This document shows positions 37,912 to 46,373 of a stretch of 64,000 bases of DNA, piece after piece (position 1 is the first letter of the stretch; each line of letters begins with the position of its first letter). Below the pieces are notes generated by a model. That model saw only the letters and a program-made list of their open reading frames with translations, ran no database searches and was not told the origin of the DNA. This stretch comes from an uncultured Bartonella sp. (GTDB lineage Bacteria > Pseudomonadota > Alphaproteobacteria > Rhizobiales > Rhizobiaceae), in NCBI RefSeq assembly GCF_946479275.1, contig NZ_CAMLFE010000003.1:124001-188000 (forward strand), written 5' to 3'. A program made the translations under genes and the position numbers.

Positions 37912-38738
37912 ATCGATTTTCTGACAAACTTTAACAATTAAAAAATATGAACAAGATTTATCTTGTTTCGTTTCGGTACGCAATTGCTCCAAAAAAGCAC
38001 GCAAGAATTTGCACTTTTTTATTTATTATCTTCATCAGGAGAAAGACTGATCAATAATTCAATTTCCTAATATATACAGACGCACTTTTTTTGCGGTCAT
38101 GACTGATTATTATTGGAAATACAAAAAACGGCCCGCAGCAAAAACCAAACTGTTTTCCAATCTCTGCATAAAAATTGGTTGGTATCGCAATAATAGATCA
38201 ATATTGACTGCACACAGCAACAACCTACAGCATTCGAAAAATGTTCTGTCATTAGTTGAGCACCGCATCAGATCTCTATTTCCTATCAAAATCCTCTTAT
38301 GCTACGAGCTTCGGTTTCAACTTTTGTCTGTTCCTCAAGACTGCCCGTCAATATCGACGATTGTTACAAAAGCAGATCGGCAGAAGTTCCGGAGTTTAAA
38401 TGCGGATAAAAGTCGATGCTAAAAATAGCATAGGGAGCAATGAGACAAAGAGATGATCATGCGGGTAATAAATGCAATGTAATGCCACAGACATGATAAA
38501 TTTTGCCGCATAATAAATTTTACATTTGGTTCGATTTTTATGTCCGGCTGATAAATCTTTTCCGGCTTGCCGGATTTACATTAAATTCCTGACATAAAGC
38601 ACCGATTGATTGCTACACCGCTGTTATCCGGAGACAAGCCCCGAAATGATTAGTCCTTTTTGTTGAGGGATGAGATGGGGGATAGACAAACTATAAAAAG
38701 TTCAACTTGTTGACTTTAAATAGTTTTTTATTGAGTTA
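37912..38738. other. Promoter side of the DUF262 pair and tRNA downstream flank
   Basis: About 830 bases with no supported gene. It includes the upstream region of the DUF262 pair and the flank just beyond the 3' end of tRNA-Ser. A 107-codon frame at 38099-38422 has no family features. Confidence 0.5.
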
Positions 38739-38829
38739 TGGCGGAGAAGAAGGGATTCGAACCCTCGAGAGCCTTTTGAGCTCTACTCCCTTAGCAGGGG
38801 AGCGCCTTCGACCACTCGGCCACCTCTCC
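38739..38829 (-). tRNA. tRNA-Ser(GCT)
   Basis: The minus strand folds as a class II tRNA with a 7-bp acceptor stem (GGAGAGG with CTTCTCC), discriminator G and encoded CCA. The anticodon loop is CTGCTAA, with anticodon GCT, which reads AGC/AGU serine codons. A long variable arm and the GGTTCGAATCC T loop are present. The discriminator G and long arm are serine identity elements. The 3' end faces the DUF262 block, a common arrangement for integrated elements. Confidence 0.95.
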
Positions 38830-39752
38830 GAGAGCAGCCAATAAACATTCTTTCACGGAAGTTCAAGCGATTTTCACGATTTTCTAAAATTTTATACATA
38901 TTAATCGCCCCCCCTTGAATGCGCCTCCTACTTATTAATAGTACCTTAACGGCAAGGCTCAATGACACCGCCCACATTCTTGTTAAAGGCACTGCCAACT
39001 TTCCACCAACATAGCATTAAGTATCGTACACGGCAGTGTTATGCCGTTTGATCAAATCGGTTCTTTCGATCTCGCAGCTTGGATTACTCACATCTTATAT
39101 GTTGAATGGGTTAACTTACTTGTGACTGGACGGTCATGAATTCATCTTGGCACATGGAGCAGTGTTTTCGTTTCAAACATTCTTTCCCGACTTTTATGAA
39201 ACAGCCGTCAGCTAAACGTTCTCCTGTTCTGTTCAGAGTGGATTAGGATCATCCAGTTTCCGTTTTTAGATTAATAAGAAGACCGTTGCGCGTCTCTCTT
39301 CATTAAATCGTCGCTCATCTACAAATGTGATGGGCGTCATCGAAAGCTGACGCCGGGTTAAATGTTTAGCCTAAAACGTGGTCATTTTGTGCAATAATGG
39401 AAAATCTGTTTCATATCGAGAAGAATGTATTGTTCGACTCGAAAATGATCGTATACAAGTGGTCAAAATCAGCGGTTAATGAAAAATTAACACGAAAAAT
39501 ATGGTTAATTATCCACAAACAAAATGGCTTGATTGATATATTTTTGTGTCATTTTTGCAACAACGATCGATGATACTCGGGTTGGAGACGCCGTTTTTCC
39601 TAATTCGTTGTTGAATCGAACTTCATGTCAGGTATGTTCGATCCATGAAGAAGGAGCGCTTGCGTGCGACTTTTTCGGTTAAGGGGATCGGGATTCAAAC
39701 TTTCTGAACTTCGTGAACCCGACCCAATTTTAACTTTGACTGGAGGTCAGAT
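38830..39752. other. Upstream region of the porin gene
   Basis: About 920 bases between the tRNA and the porin. It holds a TTAA-N7-TTAA match at 39475-39489 and a short leader open frame at 39664-39756, but no supported gene. Such length suggests a complex porin promoter or a small RNA. Confidence 0.5.
39475..39489 (+). promoter_or_regulatory. CtrA-box match (TTAA-N7-TTAA) upstream of the porin
   Basis: TTAATGAAAAATTAA is a full CtrA-box match about 264 bases before the porin ATG. CtrA is the cell-cycle regulator of alphaproteobacteria and in Brucella influences outer-membrane proteins. In AT-rich DNA this short motif will also occur by chance, so the call is tentative. Confidence 0.3.
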
Positions 39753-39756
39753 ATGA
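39664..39756 (+). CDS. Possible short leader ORF overlapping the porin start
   Basis: A GTG codon seven bases after AAGGAG opens a 30-codon frame whose TGA overlaps the porin ATG (ATGA). The product (MRLFRLRGSGFKLSELREPD, then ten residues) has no recognised family. The overlap could couple translation of leader and porin. A frame this short is expected by chance fairly often, and the porin has its own GGAGG, so it is only a possibility. Confidence 0.25.
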   Translation: MRLFRLRGSGFKLSELREPDPILTLTGGQI

Positions 39757-41033
39757 ACATTAAGAGCCTTCTTCTCGGCTCCGCTGCAGCTCTCATTGCA
39801 GTTTCTGGCGCTCGTGCAGCTGATGTCGTCGTTGCAGAGCCGGAACCCGTTGAATATGTACGCGTTTGCGACGCGTATGGTGAAGGATACTTCTACATTC
39901 CCGGAACCGAGACTTGCATGCGTATTTCGGGCTATGTCCGTGCAGACATCAAGGGCGGCGATAATCCTGGTGCCCGTAAGCGTGGCGACATTGATCGTGA
40001 TACTTACGCATGGCGTACACGTGCAACACTCCGTTTCCACACGGCTTCCGAAACAGAACTCGGTACATTGCGCACATTCATCGAATTGCGTTCGCAGTGG
40101 GACGAAGGCGCAGAATGGGATCACAAGGGTGATTCCGCTGGTGGTCAGCTCCGCTTTGCTTTCATCGAACTCGGTGGCATCCGTGTTGGTCTTGATGAAT
40201 CCATCTTCAACCATTGGACAGGTTACTATGGTAACGTCATCAACGACGATGTCGTAAACCCGATGGCTTACACACGTACCAATGTTATCAGCTACACATT
40301 CAATGCTGGAAACGGTTTTTCCGCTATCTTGGGTGTTGAACAAGGCAATGATGATTTGAATAACGCTGACAAGTATGGCTATCGTTATTCCCATGCAGAT
40401 GACGGCGACATCAACTTTAAACGCTATAAACTCAGCGGTAAAATTGACGATTATACCCCGAATGTTGTCGGCGGCTTGAAATTCGTTCAAGGCTGGGGTG
40501 GTATTTCCGTTGTCGGTGCTTATGACGCATTCTATGAAGAGTGGGCTGCCAAAGCTCGTTTGGATTTGAACGTTACTGATCAGTGGAGCGTTTGGGTTAT
40601 GGGCGGATATAAATCTGCCGATGATTACTACAACTTCGATAACACCTATGGTATGAAAGATGTTGACGGTAGTCACCACGCTGCACGTATTGGCCATGAC
40701 GGCGTCCTGAAGTACGGTATTTATCGTCAGATCAACTCGATCTATGGTGATTGGGGCGGTGACTGGGCTGCTTGGGGTGGTACTACCTTTAAATTCAACA
40801 AAAAGACCAGCTTCAACGCTCAAGTTTCCTACGACGATACAGATACATTCGCTGCATCTATTAACGTAAAGTATGAATTGGTACCGGGTCTCGTCATTAC
40901 TCCTGAATTGACCTACGTCTCTTGGGAAAATGATTACAGCATTCGTGACGAGATTAGAAATGCTAAGCTCAGTGACTCTCTCAAAGGTCAGGATGCTTTC
41001 CAGGGTATGGTTCGTATCCAACGTTCGTTCTAA
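39753..41033 (+). CDS. Outer-membrane porin, Omp2b/Omp43 family
   Basis: A 426-residue porin of the alphaproteobacterial Porin_2 family, forming trimeric beta-barrel channels for small solutes. A signal peptide of 22 residues (MNIKSLLLGSAAALIAVSGA, then RA) is cut before ADVVVAE. The mature start has the family block YVRVCDAYGEGYFYIPG, then TCMRISGYVRADI with two cysteines. Later strands show alternating aromatic and polar residues, and the C-terminus ends in ...MVRIQRSF, a proper barrel signature with terminal Phe. Brucella Omp2b and Bartonella Omp43 are the nearest relatives I recall. GGAGG lies six bases upstream, and a strong terminator follows. Confidence 0.93.
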   Translation: MNIKSLLLGSAAALIAVSGARAADVVVAEPEPVEYVRVCDAYGEGYFYIPGTETCMRISGYVRADIKGGDNPGARKRGDIDRDTYAWRTRATLRFHTASETELGTLRTFIELRSQWDEGAEWDHKGDSAGGQLRFAFIELGGIRVGLDESIFNHWTGYYGNVINDDVVNPMAYTRTNVISYTFNAGNGFSAILGVEQGNDDLNNADKYGYRYSHADDGDINFKRYKLSGKIDDYTPNVVGGLKFVQGWGGISVVGAYDAFYEEWAAKARLDLNVTDQWSVWVMGGYKSADDYYNFDNTYGMKDVDGSHHAARIGHDGVLKYGIYRQINSIYGDWGGDWAAWGGTTFKFNKKTSFNAQVSYDDTDTFAASINVKYELVPGLVITPELTYVSWENDYSIRDEIRNAKLSDSLKGQDAFQGMVRIQRSF

Positions 41034-41056
41034 TTCTTAATTGGATTGGAAATAAG

Positions 41057-41085
41057 AACCGGTGGTTTTACCACCGGTTTTTTTA
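41057..41085 (+). terminator. Rho-independent terminator after the porin
   Basis: A perfect 9-bp stem (AACCGGTGG / CCACCGGTT) with loop TTTTA is followed by a run of T. It lies 23 bases after the porin stop codon, so the porin is probably monocistronic. Confidence 0.92.
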
Positions 41086-41892
41086 TGCCTGATCAGTTTT
41101 TAAAGTGGCTTTGAAAAAATTGATATATCGGGCTAGTTGACTTGATTGCCAAACTTTGCAGCAGTTTTCTCTACTTTTGCTAATCGCCTTCGAGATTGCC
41201 CATGCCGTCGGCAAGATATTTTTATGAGGAATCTGCCTCCTAATTTGCTCGTCTAGCGGTGTTATTCTCATCGACTTGCTTGCCACAGTTTATAACTCAC
41301 TTAGGATAAAACGGTTTCTGATATGAACCGTCCATGATTACTGGCGTAAAAAGGTAACAAGCGAGTATGTTCATTCCTTTTGTCGTACGACATTCAGGGA
41401 ATTTTTGTACAATCCATTTAGAGATTTTATTTTCAGGCCTTAGGGAATACGATAAAAAATATTTTACGATAATTTGCGTGAACGAAAATATTTACAGAAT
41501 CGGTTTGAATTTTTTTAAAAAGATTGTCGGCTATTTTTAAATCCGGATATTTTTTAAATTCTGATAAAAGATAATTCTTATATTAATTTTATATAAGTTA
41601 TAAATTAAACCACTCGTTTAATTTTTTTATTTTACTTATTTATGTGAAATTTTAACAAGTATATCACTTACAATTCTATTCGTCGTAAATGGCGGCGTAT
41701 TATTTAATACATATAATTAAAATCTGGCAAACTGAAAAACCGTATTTTGCATAATGTGAAATTGATAGGAAGTTCAAAATTCATTATTTAATTCCGAGTC
41801 ATAACGATTTATTGATATTCAGAGCAAGGGGGTTTTGTGCTAGTTATGCCGAAATGCGCTTTTGCCTGTTGCCGTTTTAATTGGAATAAACA
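41086..41892. other. AT-rich intergenic region
   Basis: About 800 bases without a supported gene. The part from about 41400 to 41760 is very AT-rich. A 67-codon minus-strand frame at 41083-41286 has no family features. Confidence 0.55.
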
Positions 41893-43014
41893 ATGTCTGC
41901 AAAATATGAGTTCCCGGCTGTTACGCCGCTTGTTGCGTCTCTTCCATCAACCGTTCCCTTTACAGGACCGGAATCAATTGAACGGAAAACCGGTCGTTTA
42001 TTTCGCGCCCGATTGGGAGCCAATGAAAATGGCTTCGGACCTGCGCCGTCAGTCATCAACGCGCTACAGCAATCTAAAAGTGAGGTCTGGAAATATGGTG
42101 ACCCGGAAAACTATGACCTCATAAATGCTCTCGCTACTTTATATGGTTTGAAGCCTGATCAATTGACTGTTGGCCCTGGCGTTGATTCATTATTGGGATT
42201 GATTGTGCGGCAATATATCGAGCATGGTGATGTTGTCATCAATTCCCTTGGCGGTTATCCGACGTTCAACTATCATGTAGCCGGTTTTGGCGGGAAACTG
42301 GTGAATGTCCTTTATTCAAACGACAAATCCGATCTTCATGCTCTATCTGACGCGGCTCATAAACATAAAGCAAAAATTGTTTATCTCGCAAATCCGGATA
42401 ATCCGTTGGGAACATGGCATAATAAAAATGAGATAGAGTCTTTTATCACGAGTTTGCCGAAAACAACCTTGTTGGTTCTTGATGAAGCTTATGGAGAACT
42501 CGCACCGAAAGACGAATTGCCAGAAATGTCCAAAATTTGGCCTAATGTCTTGCGTATGCGCACCTTTTCCAAAGTTTACGGACTTGCCGGATTGCGCTGT
42601 GGCTATGTAATAGGACCAGCTGAACTCATCGGCATGTTCGATAAAGTACGGGACCATTTTTCTGTCAACAAAATGGCACAAATTGCGGCTTTCCATGCCT
42701 TGGCAGACCGGAAATACCTGGATGAAGTGATAAGAAAAATAGACAATGCAAAAAATGAAATTGTAAAAATTGCTGAAAGTCATGGATTAAAAACGTTACC
42801 ATCAGCGACAAACTTTGTCGCAATCGACTGTGGACGTGATGGAAAATTTGCAAAAAACGTTCTCGACGAACTTACAAGGCGAGCAATATTCGTGCGTAAG
42901 CCTTTCGTCCCTGTTCTAGATCGGCTCATAAGAGTGAGCGTCGGTCCCCAAAAAGAGATTGATCTTTTTGCAGAAGCTTTTGCATCCGCGCTCGACGCGG
43001 CAAATAAGGGGTGA
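41893..43014 (+). CDS. HisC-like PLP-dependent aminotransferase
   Basis: A 373-residue fold-type I aminotransferase related to histidinol-phosphate aminotransferase. Key elements are RLGANENGFGPAP near the start (substrate side), YGDPENYDLINAL, VYLANPDNPLGTW (PLP ring stacking), LVLDEAYGEL, and TFSKVYGLAGLRCGY with the PLP lysine at Lys227. The C-terminal arginine is in RLIRVSVGP. It is not inside a his operon, so another substrate, for example an aromatic amino acid, is possible. It is followed by a DUF423 gene whose ATG overlaps the downstream region closely (5 bases after the stop). Confidence 0.82.
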   Translation: MSAKYEFPAVTPLVASLPSTVPFTGPESIERKTGRLFRARLGANENGFGPAPSVINALQQSKSEVWKYGDPENYDLINALATLYGLKPDQLTVGPGVDSLLGLIVRQYIEHGDVVINSLGGYPTFNYHVAGFGGKLVNVLYSNDKSDLHALSDAAHKHKAKIVYLANPDNPLGTWHNKNEIESFITSLPKTTLLVLDEAYGELAPKDELPEMSKIWPNVLRMRTFSKVYGLAGLRCGYVIGPAELIGMFDKVRDHFSVNKMAQIAAFHALADRKYLDEVIRKIDNAKNEIVKIAESHGLKTLPSATNFVAIDCGRDGKFAKNVLDELTRRAIFVRKPFVPVLDRLIRVSVGPQKEIDLFAEAFASALDAANKG

Positions 43015-43019
43015 GAAAT

Positions 43020-43385
43020 ATGTCTAATCTGAATAAACGTATATTATGCGGCTTTTCCGGCCTCTATGGTGCCGGCGGTATTGCTGCTTACGCTGCCGCA
43101 TCGCATATTGGTGGCTATTACGAAGCCGTGGCACCTGTGCTTCTTGGTAATGCTGCAGCATTGCTGGGACTTTCTGTTGCAACAAAAACAAACATCGTTA
43201 TGCGTCTTTCAGGCTTTTTCATCATCATTGGCGTTGCACTCTTCGCCTCGGATATTATGTGTCGCGAATTCGCTGAAACACGGCTATTTCCCTATGCTGC
43301 TCCGCTTGGTGGCACAATCAACATTCTCGGTTGGCTTTTGTTGATCATTGCTGCATTTTTGCCTTTTGAAAAAGAAGACAATTAA
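43020..43385 (+). CDS. DUF423 small membrane protein
   Basis: A 121-residue protein with four hydrophobic segments (LCGFSGLYGAGGIAAYAAASHI; VLLGNAAALLGLSVAT; LSGFFIIIGVALFASDIM; LGGTINILGWLLLIIAAFLPF). The block FFIIIGVALFASDI followed by PLGGTINILGWL is typical of DUF423 (YgdD) proteins, whose role is unknown. The ATG at 43020 is chosen over the upstream GTG (43011) because AAGGGGTGAG provides a ribosome site. It lies just after the aminotransferase gene, probably in the same transcript. Confidence 0.82.
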   Translation: MSNLNKRILCGFSGLYGAGGIAAYAAASHIGGYYEAVAPVLLGNAAALLGLSVATKTNIVMRLSGFFIIIGVALFASDIMCREFAETRLFPYAAPLGGTINILGWLLLIIAAFLPFEKEDN

Positions 43386-43540
43386 GGTATCAAATCGCCA
43401 TCGTAACTTTTCACTGTTCTACAAATTTTGAATACTGCGTTTAAAGATATATGTGTTCAAGGAAAAGTCACGTTCTTTTGCAACATTCATTCAATCATGC
43501 TTTATAGATGTTGACAAAATAACCTTTTAAGCCAAACATG
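43386..43540. other. Upstream region of the TPP riboswitch
   Basis: This stretch probably holds the thi promoter; no gene is seen. With the riboswitch and leader ORF the distance from DUF423 to thiO is about 430 bases. Confidence 0.5.
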
Positions 43541-43652
43541 CATCCAACCTTGGGGAGCCTTTTGGGGCTGAGAGTCTGTATCGAGAATGATTGAAGTCTG
43601 ATCATTACAGTGACCCATTGAACCTGAACCAGTTAGGACTGGCGGAGGGATG
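43541..43652 (+). promoter_or_regulatory. Thiamine pyrophosphate (TPP, THI-box) riboswitch
   Basis: The conserved THI-box parts are present: CTTGGGGAGCC, then GGGGCTGAGAG, then GACCCATTGAACCTGA followed by ACCAGTTAGGACTGGCGGAGGGA in outline. P1 is formed by CATCC (43541-43545) and GGATG (43648-43652). The element precedes the thi operon. Its 3' edge contains GGAGGG (43644-43649), which P1 would partly sequester when TPP binds, so control is probably at translation. Confidence 0.95.
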
Positions 43653-43658
43653 GTGTTT

Positions 43659-43811
43659 ATGTTTGACATGCTCGACGAACAGCAGTCATTTGATTTTCAA
43701 TCATTCCTGTCCGGTTTTAGTTTGTGTTCCGAGAATTTACATTCCGGATACCACGCATCTGGTTCATTCCGACTTGACCGGGGTTGCAATTTTTCTTGCA
43801 ACTTCATGTGA
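43659..43811 (+). CDS. Putative 50-residue leader ORF between the TPP riboswitch and thiO
   Basis: An ATG at 43659 lies nine bases after the GGAGGG in the 3' strand of the riboswitch, ideal spacing for initiation. The frame runs 50 codons and stops at TGA 43809-43811, 6 bases before the first thiO ATG (43818). The predicted peptide starts MFDMLDEQQSFDFQSFLSGF, contains three cysteines and no known domain. The riboswitch would then gate this ORF directly and thiO by translational coupling, because thiO has only a poor ribosome site of its own. A relic of a deleted gene start is another reading. Confidence 0.45.
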   Translation: MFDMLDEQQSFDFQSFLSGFSLCSENLHSGYHASGSFRLDRGCNFSCNFM

Positions 43812-43817
43812 TTGTGG

Positions 43818-44789
43818 ATGATGCAAATGCAAAAAAAGAACAAGAAAATACTTGTCAGAGGATGTGGCGTTGCCGGCTTGACCAGCGCCTATATGTTGGC
43901 AAAAGCGGGAGCGGAAATAACAATATCGGCTCCGGCAGATTCTCCCCGTGGCGCAGCAAGCTGGTATGCCGGCGGGATGCTTGCCCCCTATTGCGAACGC
44001 GAAAGTGCCGAAGCACGCGTCGAAGAACTGGGGTTAGAGACAATGAAATGGTGGGCTGAAACTCTGCCTGATCTTGTGAAACATAATGGTACTCTCGTTG
44101 TTGCGCCTCAAAGGGACAGCGCAGAATTGAAACGTTTTTCAGAACGCACCGGCGGTCATCGCATAATTGATGGAGATGAAATTGCAAAATTGGAGCCCGA
44201 CCTTGCCGGGCGTTTCAATCGCGGTTTGTTTTATGAAACAGAAGGCCATATTGATCCTCGAAAAGCATTATTGGCTTTAAAACAAAAATTGGCTGATATG
44301 AACGCGCATTTTGTTGACGTCGGAACAAGTGAAGACGGTTTTGATTTTATCGTCGATGCAACAGGTATCGCCCGTCTTGGACAGGATAAAGACATGCGTG
44401 GTGTTCGCGGCGAAATGTTGCTTGTGCACAATACAGATATTTCCTTTTCAAGACCGATCAGGCTCGTTCATCCGCGAATTCCGCTTTATATTGTACCCAG
44501 AGACAACGGAATTTTTATGATCGGTGCAACCATGATTGAAAGCAATGATGATCGGCCGATTACCGCGCATTCGATGATGGATTTTTTAAATGCCGCCTAC
44601 ACTATTCATCCATCCTTTGGCGAAGCCGATATCGTAGAAATCGGAGTTGGCGTACGCCCTGCCTATGAGGATAATTTTCCGCGAGTAAAACAGGACGGAA
44701 ACCACATTTATGTCAACGGAATGCATCGCCACGGATACCTCATCTCGCCGGAGATGGCCCGTCAGGTGACCGAAATTGTGATGGGCTGA
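43818..44789 (+). CDS. thiO: FAD-dependent glycine oxidase ThiO
   Basis: ThiO (about 323 residues) oxidises glycine to the imine used in thiazole synthesis under aerobic conditions. The FAD-binding start is ILVRGCGVAGLTSAYMLAKAGAEI. PRGAASWYAGGMLAPYCERE follows, typical of ThiO. The C-terminal FAD block is YVNGMHRHGYLISPEMARQV. The start is uncertain: ATG 43818, 43821 and 43827 are all possible, none with a strong ribosome site. It is the first gene of the run thiO-S-G-E-D under the TPP riboswitch. Confidence 0.9.
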   Translation: MMQMQKKNKKILVRGCGVAGLTSAYMLAKAGAEITISAPADSPRGAASWYAGGMLAPYCERESAEARVEELGLETMKWWAETLPDLVKHNGTLVVAPQRDSAELKRFSERTGGHRIIDGDEIAKLEPDLAGRFNRGLFYETEGHIDPRKALLALKQKLADMNAHFVDVGTSEDGFDFIVDATGIARLGQDKDMRGVRGEMLLVHNTDISFSRPIRLVHPRIPLYIVPRDNGIFMIGATMIESNDDRPITAHSMMDFLNAAYTIHPSFGEADIVEIGVGVRPAYEDNFPRVKQDGNHIYVNGMHRHGYLISPEMARQVTEIVMG

Positions 44790-44794
44790 TAGAA

Positions 44795-44992
44795 ATGCAG
44801 TTATTCGTTAATGGCGAAGAAAAGAACGTAAGTGCTGAAACGCTTTCGGCTCTTTTAAAGGAGCTTGATTATGAAGGTAATTGGCTTGCGACAGCGGTCA
44901 ATGCCGAGCTTGTTAGCGAAAGCGAGCGCGAACATTTCAGATTAGAAAATGGCGATAGAATTGAAATTCTAAGCCCTATGCAGGGAGGTTGA
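44795..44992 (+). CDS. thiS: Sulfur carrier protein ThiS
   Basis: ThiS (65 residues) is a ubiquitin-like carrier that delivers sulfur as a C-terminal thiocarboxylate. It starts [20 protein letters not shown] and ends in MQGG, the C-terminal Gly-Gly that is adenylated and loaded with sulfur. It lies five bases after thiO and directly before thiG, with which it works in thiazole formation. Confidence 0.94.
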   Translation: MQLFVNGEEKNVSAETLSALLKELDYEGNWLATAVNAELVSESEREHFRLENGDRIEILSPMQGG

Positions 44993-44997
44993 GCACG

Positions 44998-45768
44998 TTG
45001 CTTGAACTTTATGATAAAAAATTTTCGTCCCATCTTTTGTTGGGAACGGCACAATATCCATCGCCCAAAATTCTTGAAGACGCAATTCGCGCTTCCCATA
45101 CAGAGGTTGTAACGGTCTCTCTGCGTCGCGAAACCGCAGGCGGAAAGCAAGGGGGACAGTTTTTTTCTCTTATCCAATCCCTCGGAGTATCCATTTTACC
45201 CAACACAGCTGGATGCTTTACAGTAAAAGAAGCTGTCACGACGGCGCATATGGCGCGTGACCTTTTCAAAACGCCCTGGATAAAACTGGAAGTCATCGGC
45301 AATGCCGACACATTGCAGCCGGATGTATTTGCTTTGGTAGATGCTGCCCGCATTCTTAACGAAGATGGATTTCAAGTCTTTCCCTATACGACAGATGACC
45401 TCATTGTTGCAGACAAGCTAGCTGATGCAGGATGTCGTGTCATTATGCCTTGGTGTGCCCCTATCGGATCGGCACAAGGACCAAGAGATGTAGACGGCTT
45501 GCGTACAATCCGTGCCAATTTTCCGGAGCTTTCTTTGATTGTGGATGCCGGAATTGGTCGCCCGTCACATGCGGCTAAAGCTATGGAACTCGGTTATGAT
45601 GGTGTATTGCTCAATACAGCCGTCGCCAAGGCTGGTGATCCGGTATTGATGGCGGAAGCGTTTGCAAATGCTATAAAAGCCGGACAAAGTGCATATAAAG
45701 CCGGAATGTTGGAACCACGAGATGTTGCTGTGCCTTCAACACCGGTGTTTGGAAAGGCAGTGTTTTGA
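44998..45768 (+). CDS. thiG: Thiazole synthase ThiG
   Basis: ThiG (256 residues) makes the thiazole phosphate from ThiS thiocarboxylate, dehydroglycine and deoxyxylulose phosphate. Visible blocks include [49 protein letters not shown] (Schiff-base lysine region), [14 protein letters not shown]-like [14 protein letters not shown], and [35 protein letters not shown] start at 44998 is chosen because GGGAGG lies nine bases upstream; a TTG at 44989 overlapping the thiS stop is the alternative. Confidence 0.93.
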   Translation: MLELYDKKFSSHLLLGTAQYPSPKILEDAIRASHTEVVTVSLRRETAGGKQGGQFFSLIQSLGVSILPNTAGCFTVKEAVTTAHMARDLFKTPWIKLEVIGNADTLQPDVFALVDAARILNEDGFQVFPYTTDDLIVADKLADAGCRVIMPWCAPIGSAQGPRDVDGLRTIRANFPELSLIVDAGIGRPSHAAKAMELGYDGVLLNTAVAKAGDPVLMAEAFANAIKAGQSAYKAGMLEPRDVAVPSTPVFGKAVF

Positions 45769-46373
45769 TTAAATTGGATCCCTTTTATCTCATAGTTGAT
45801 AGTGCAGACTGGATTGAGAAGCTCATACCGCTTGGCGTCAAGCTGGTGCAATTGCGCATGAAAAACGTTCCTTCGGAGGTCCTTCACCAGCATATCCAGA
45901 GGGCAAAACTTGTTTGCAAACAATTTCACTGTCAATTGATTATTAACGATTACTGGGAAGCGGCAATTGAAGAGAAATGTGATTTTATTCATCTCGGGCA
46001 GGAAGATCTCGTCGCCGCCAATGTCGACAAAATAAAGAAAGCAGGATTGAAGCTCGGTGTCAGCACCCATGATGCAAGCGAGCTTAATAAAGCGCTTGCT
46101 GCCAAACCGGATTATGTCGCTTTAGGGCCTGTCTATCAAACCATATTGAAAAAGATGAAATGGCAACCTCAAGGTTTGGAAAAAGTAACCCGCTGGAAAA
46201 AACTCGTTGGTGATCTTCCGCTGGTTGCAATCGGCGGATTAAATCCGGAACGCGCCAAGGTTGTATTGGAAGCCGGTGCCGATAGTGCTGCCGTGGTAAC
46301 CGATATTGCCATGAACGAAAAACCCGAAGACCGCGTAAAACAATGGTTGGAAGCAACACAAAAATGGCGCTGA
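45765..46373 (+). CDS. thiE: Thiamine-phosphate synthase ThiE
   Basis: ThiE (202 residues) joins the thiazole phosphate to the pyrimidine pyrophosphate, forming thiamine monophosphate. The TIM-barrel pattern is present: [94 protein letters not shown]. The start overlaps the thiG stop by four bases (TTGA), so a TTG start is used. QLRMKN has Met where the usual motif is QLRxK, which is normal variation. Confidence 0.92.
   Translation: MIKLDPFYLIVDSADWIEKLIPLGVKLVQLRMKNVPSEVLHQHIQRAKLVCKQFHCQLIINDYWEAAIEEKCDFIHLGQEDLVAANVDKIKKAGLKLGVSTHDASELNKALAAKPDYVALGPVYQTILKKMKWQPQGLEKVTRWKKLVGDLPLVAIGGLNPERAKVVLEAGADSAAVVTDIAMNEKPEDRVKQWLEATQKWR

Noticed and set aside
38099-38422. 107-codon open frame between the DUF262 pair and the tRNA
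   Set aside because: No recognisable domain, odd composition and no ribosome site.
39747-41021. 424-codon open frame antisense to the porin
   Set aside because: It mirrors the codon structure of the porin and has no protein features of its own.
41083-41286. 67-codon minus-strand frame after the porin
   Set aside because: It starts in the terminator region and has no family features; likely chance.
43591-43821. 76-codon frame over the TPP riboswitch
   Set aside because: It runs through the conserved aptamer and is in a different frame from the better-supported leader ORF.
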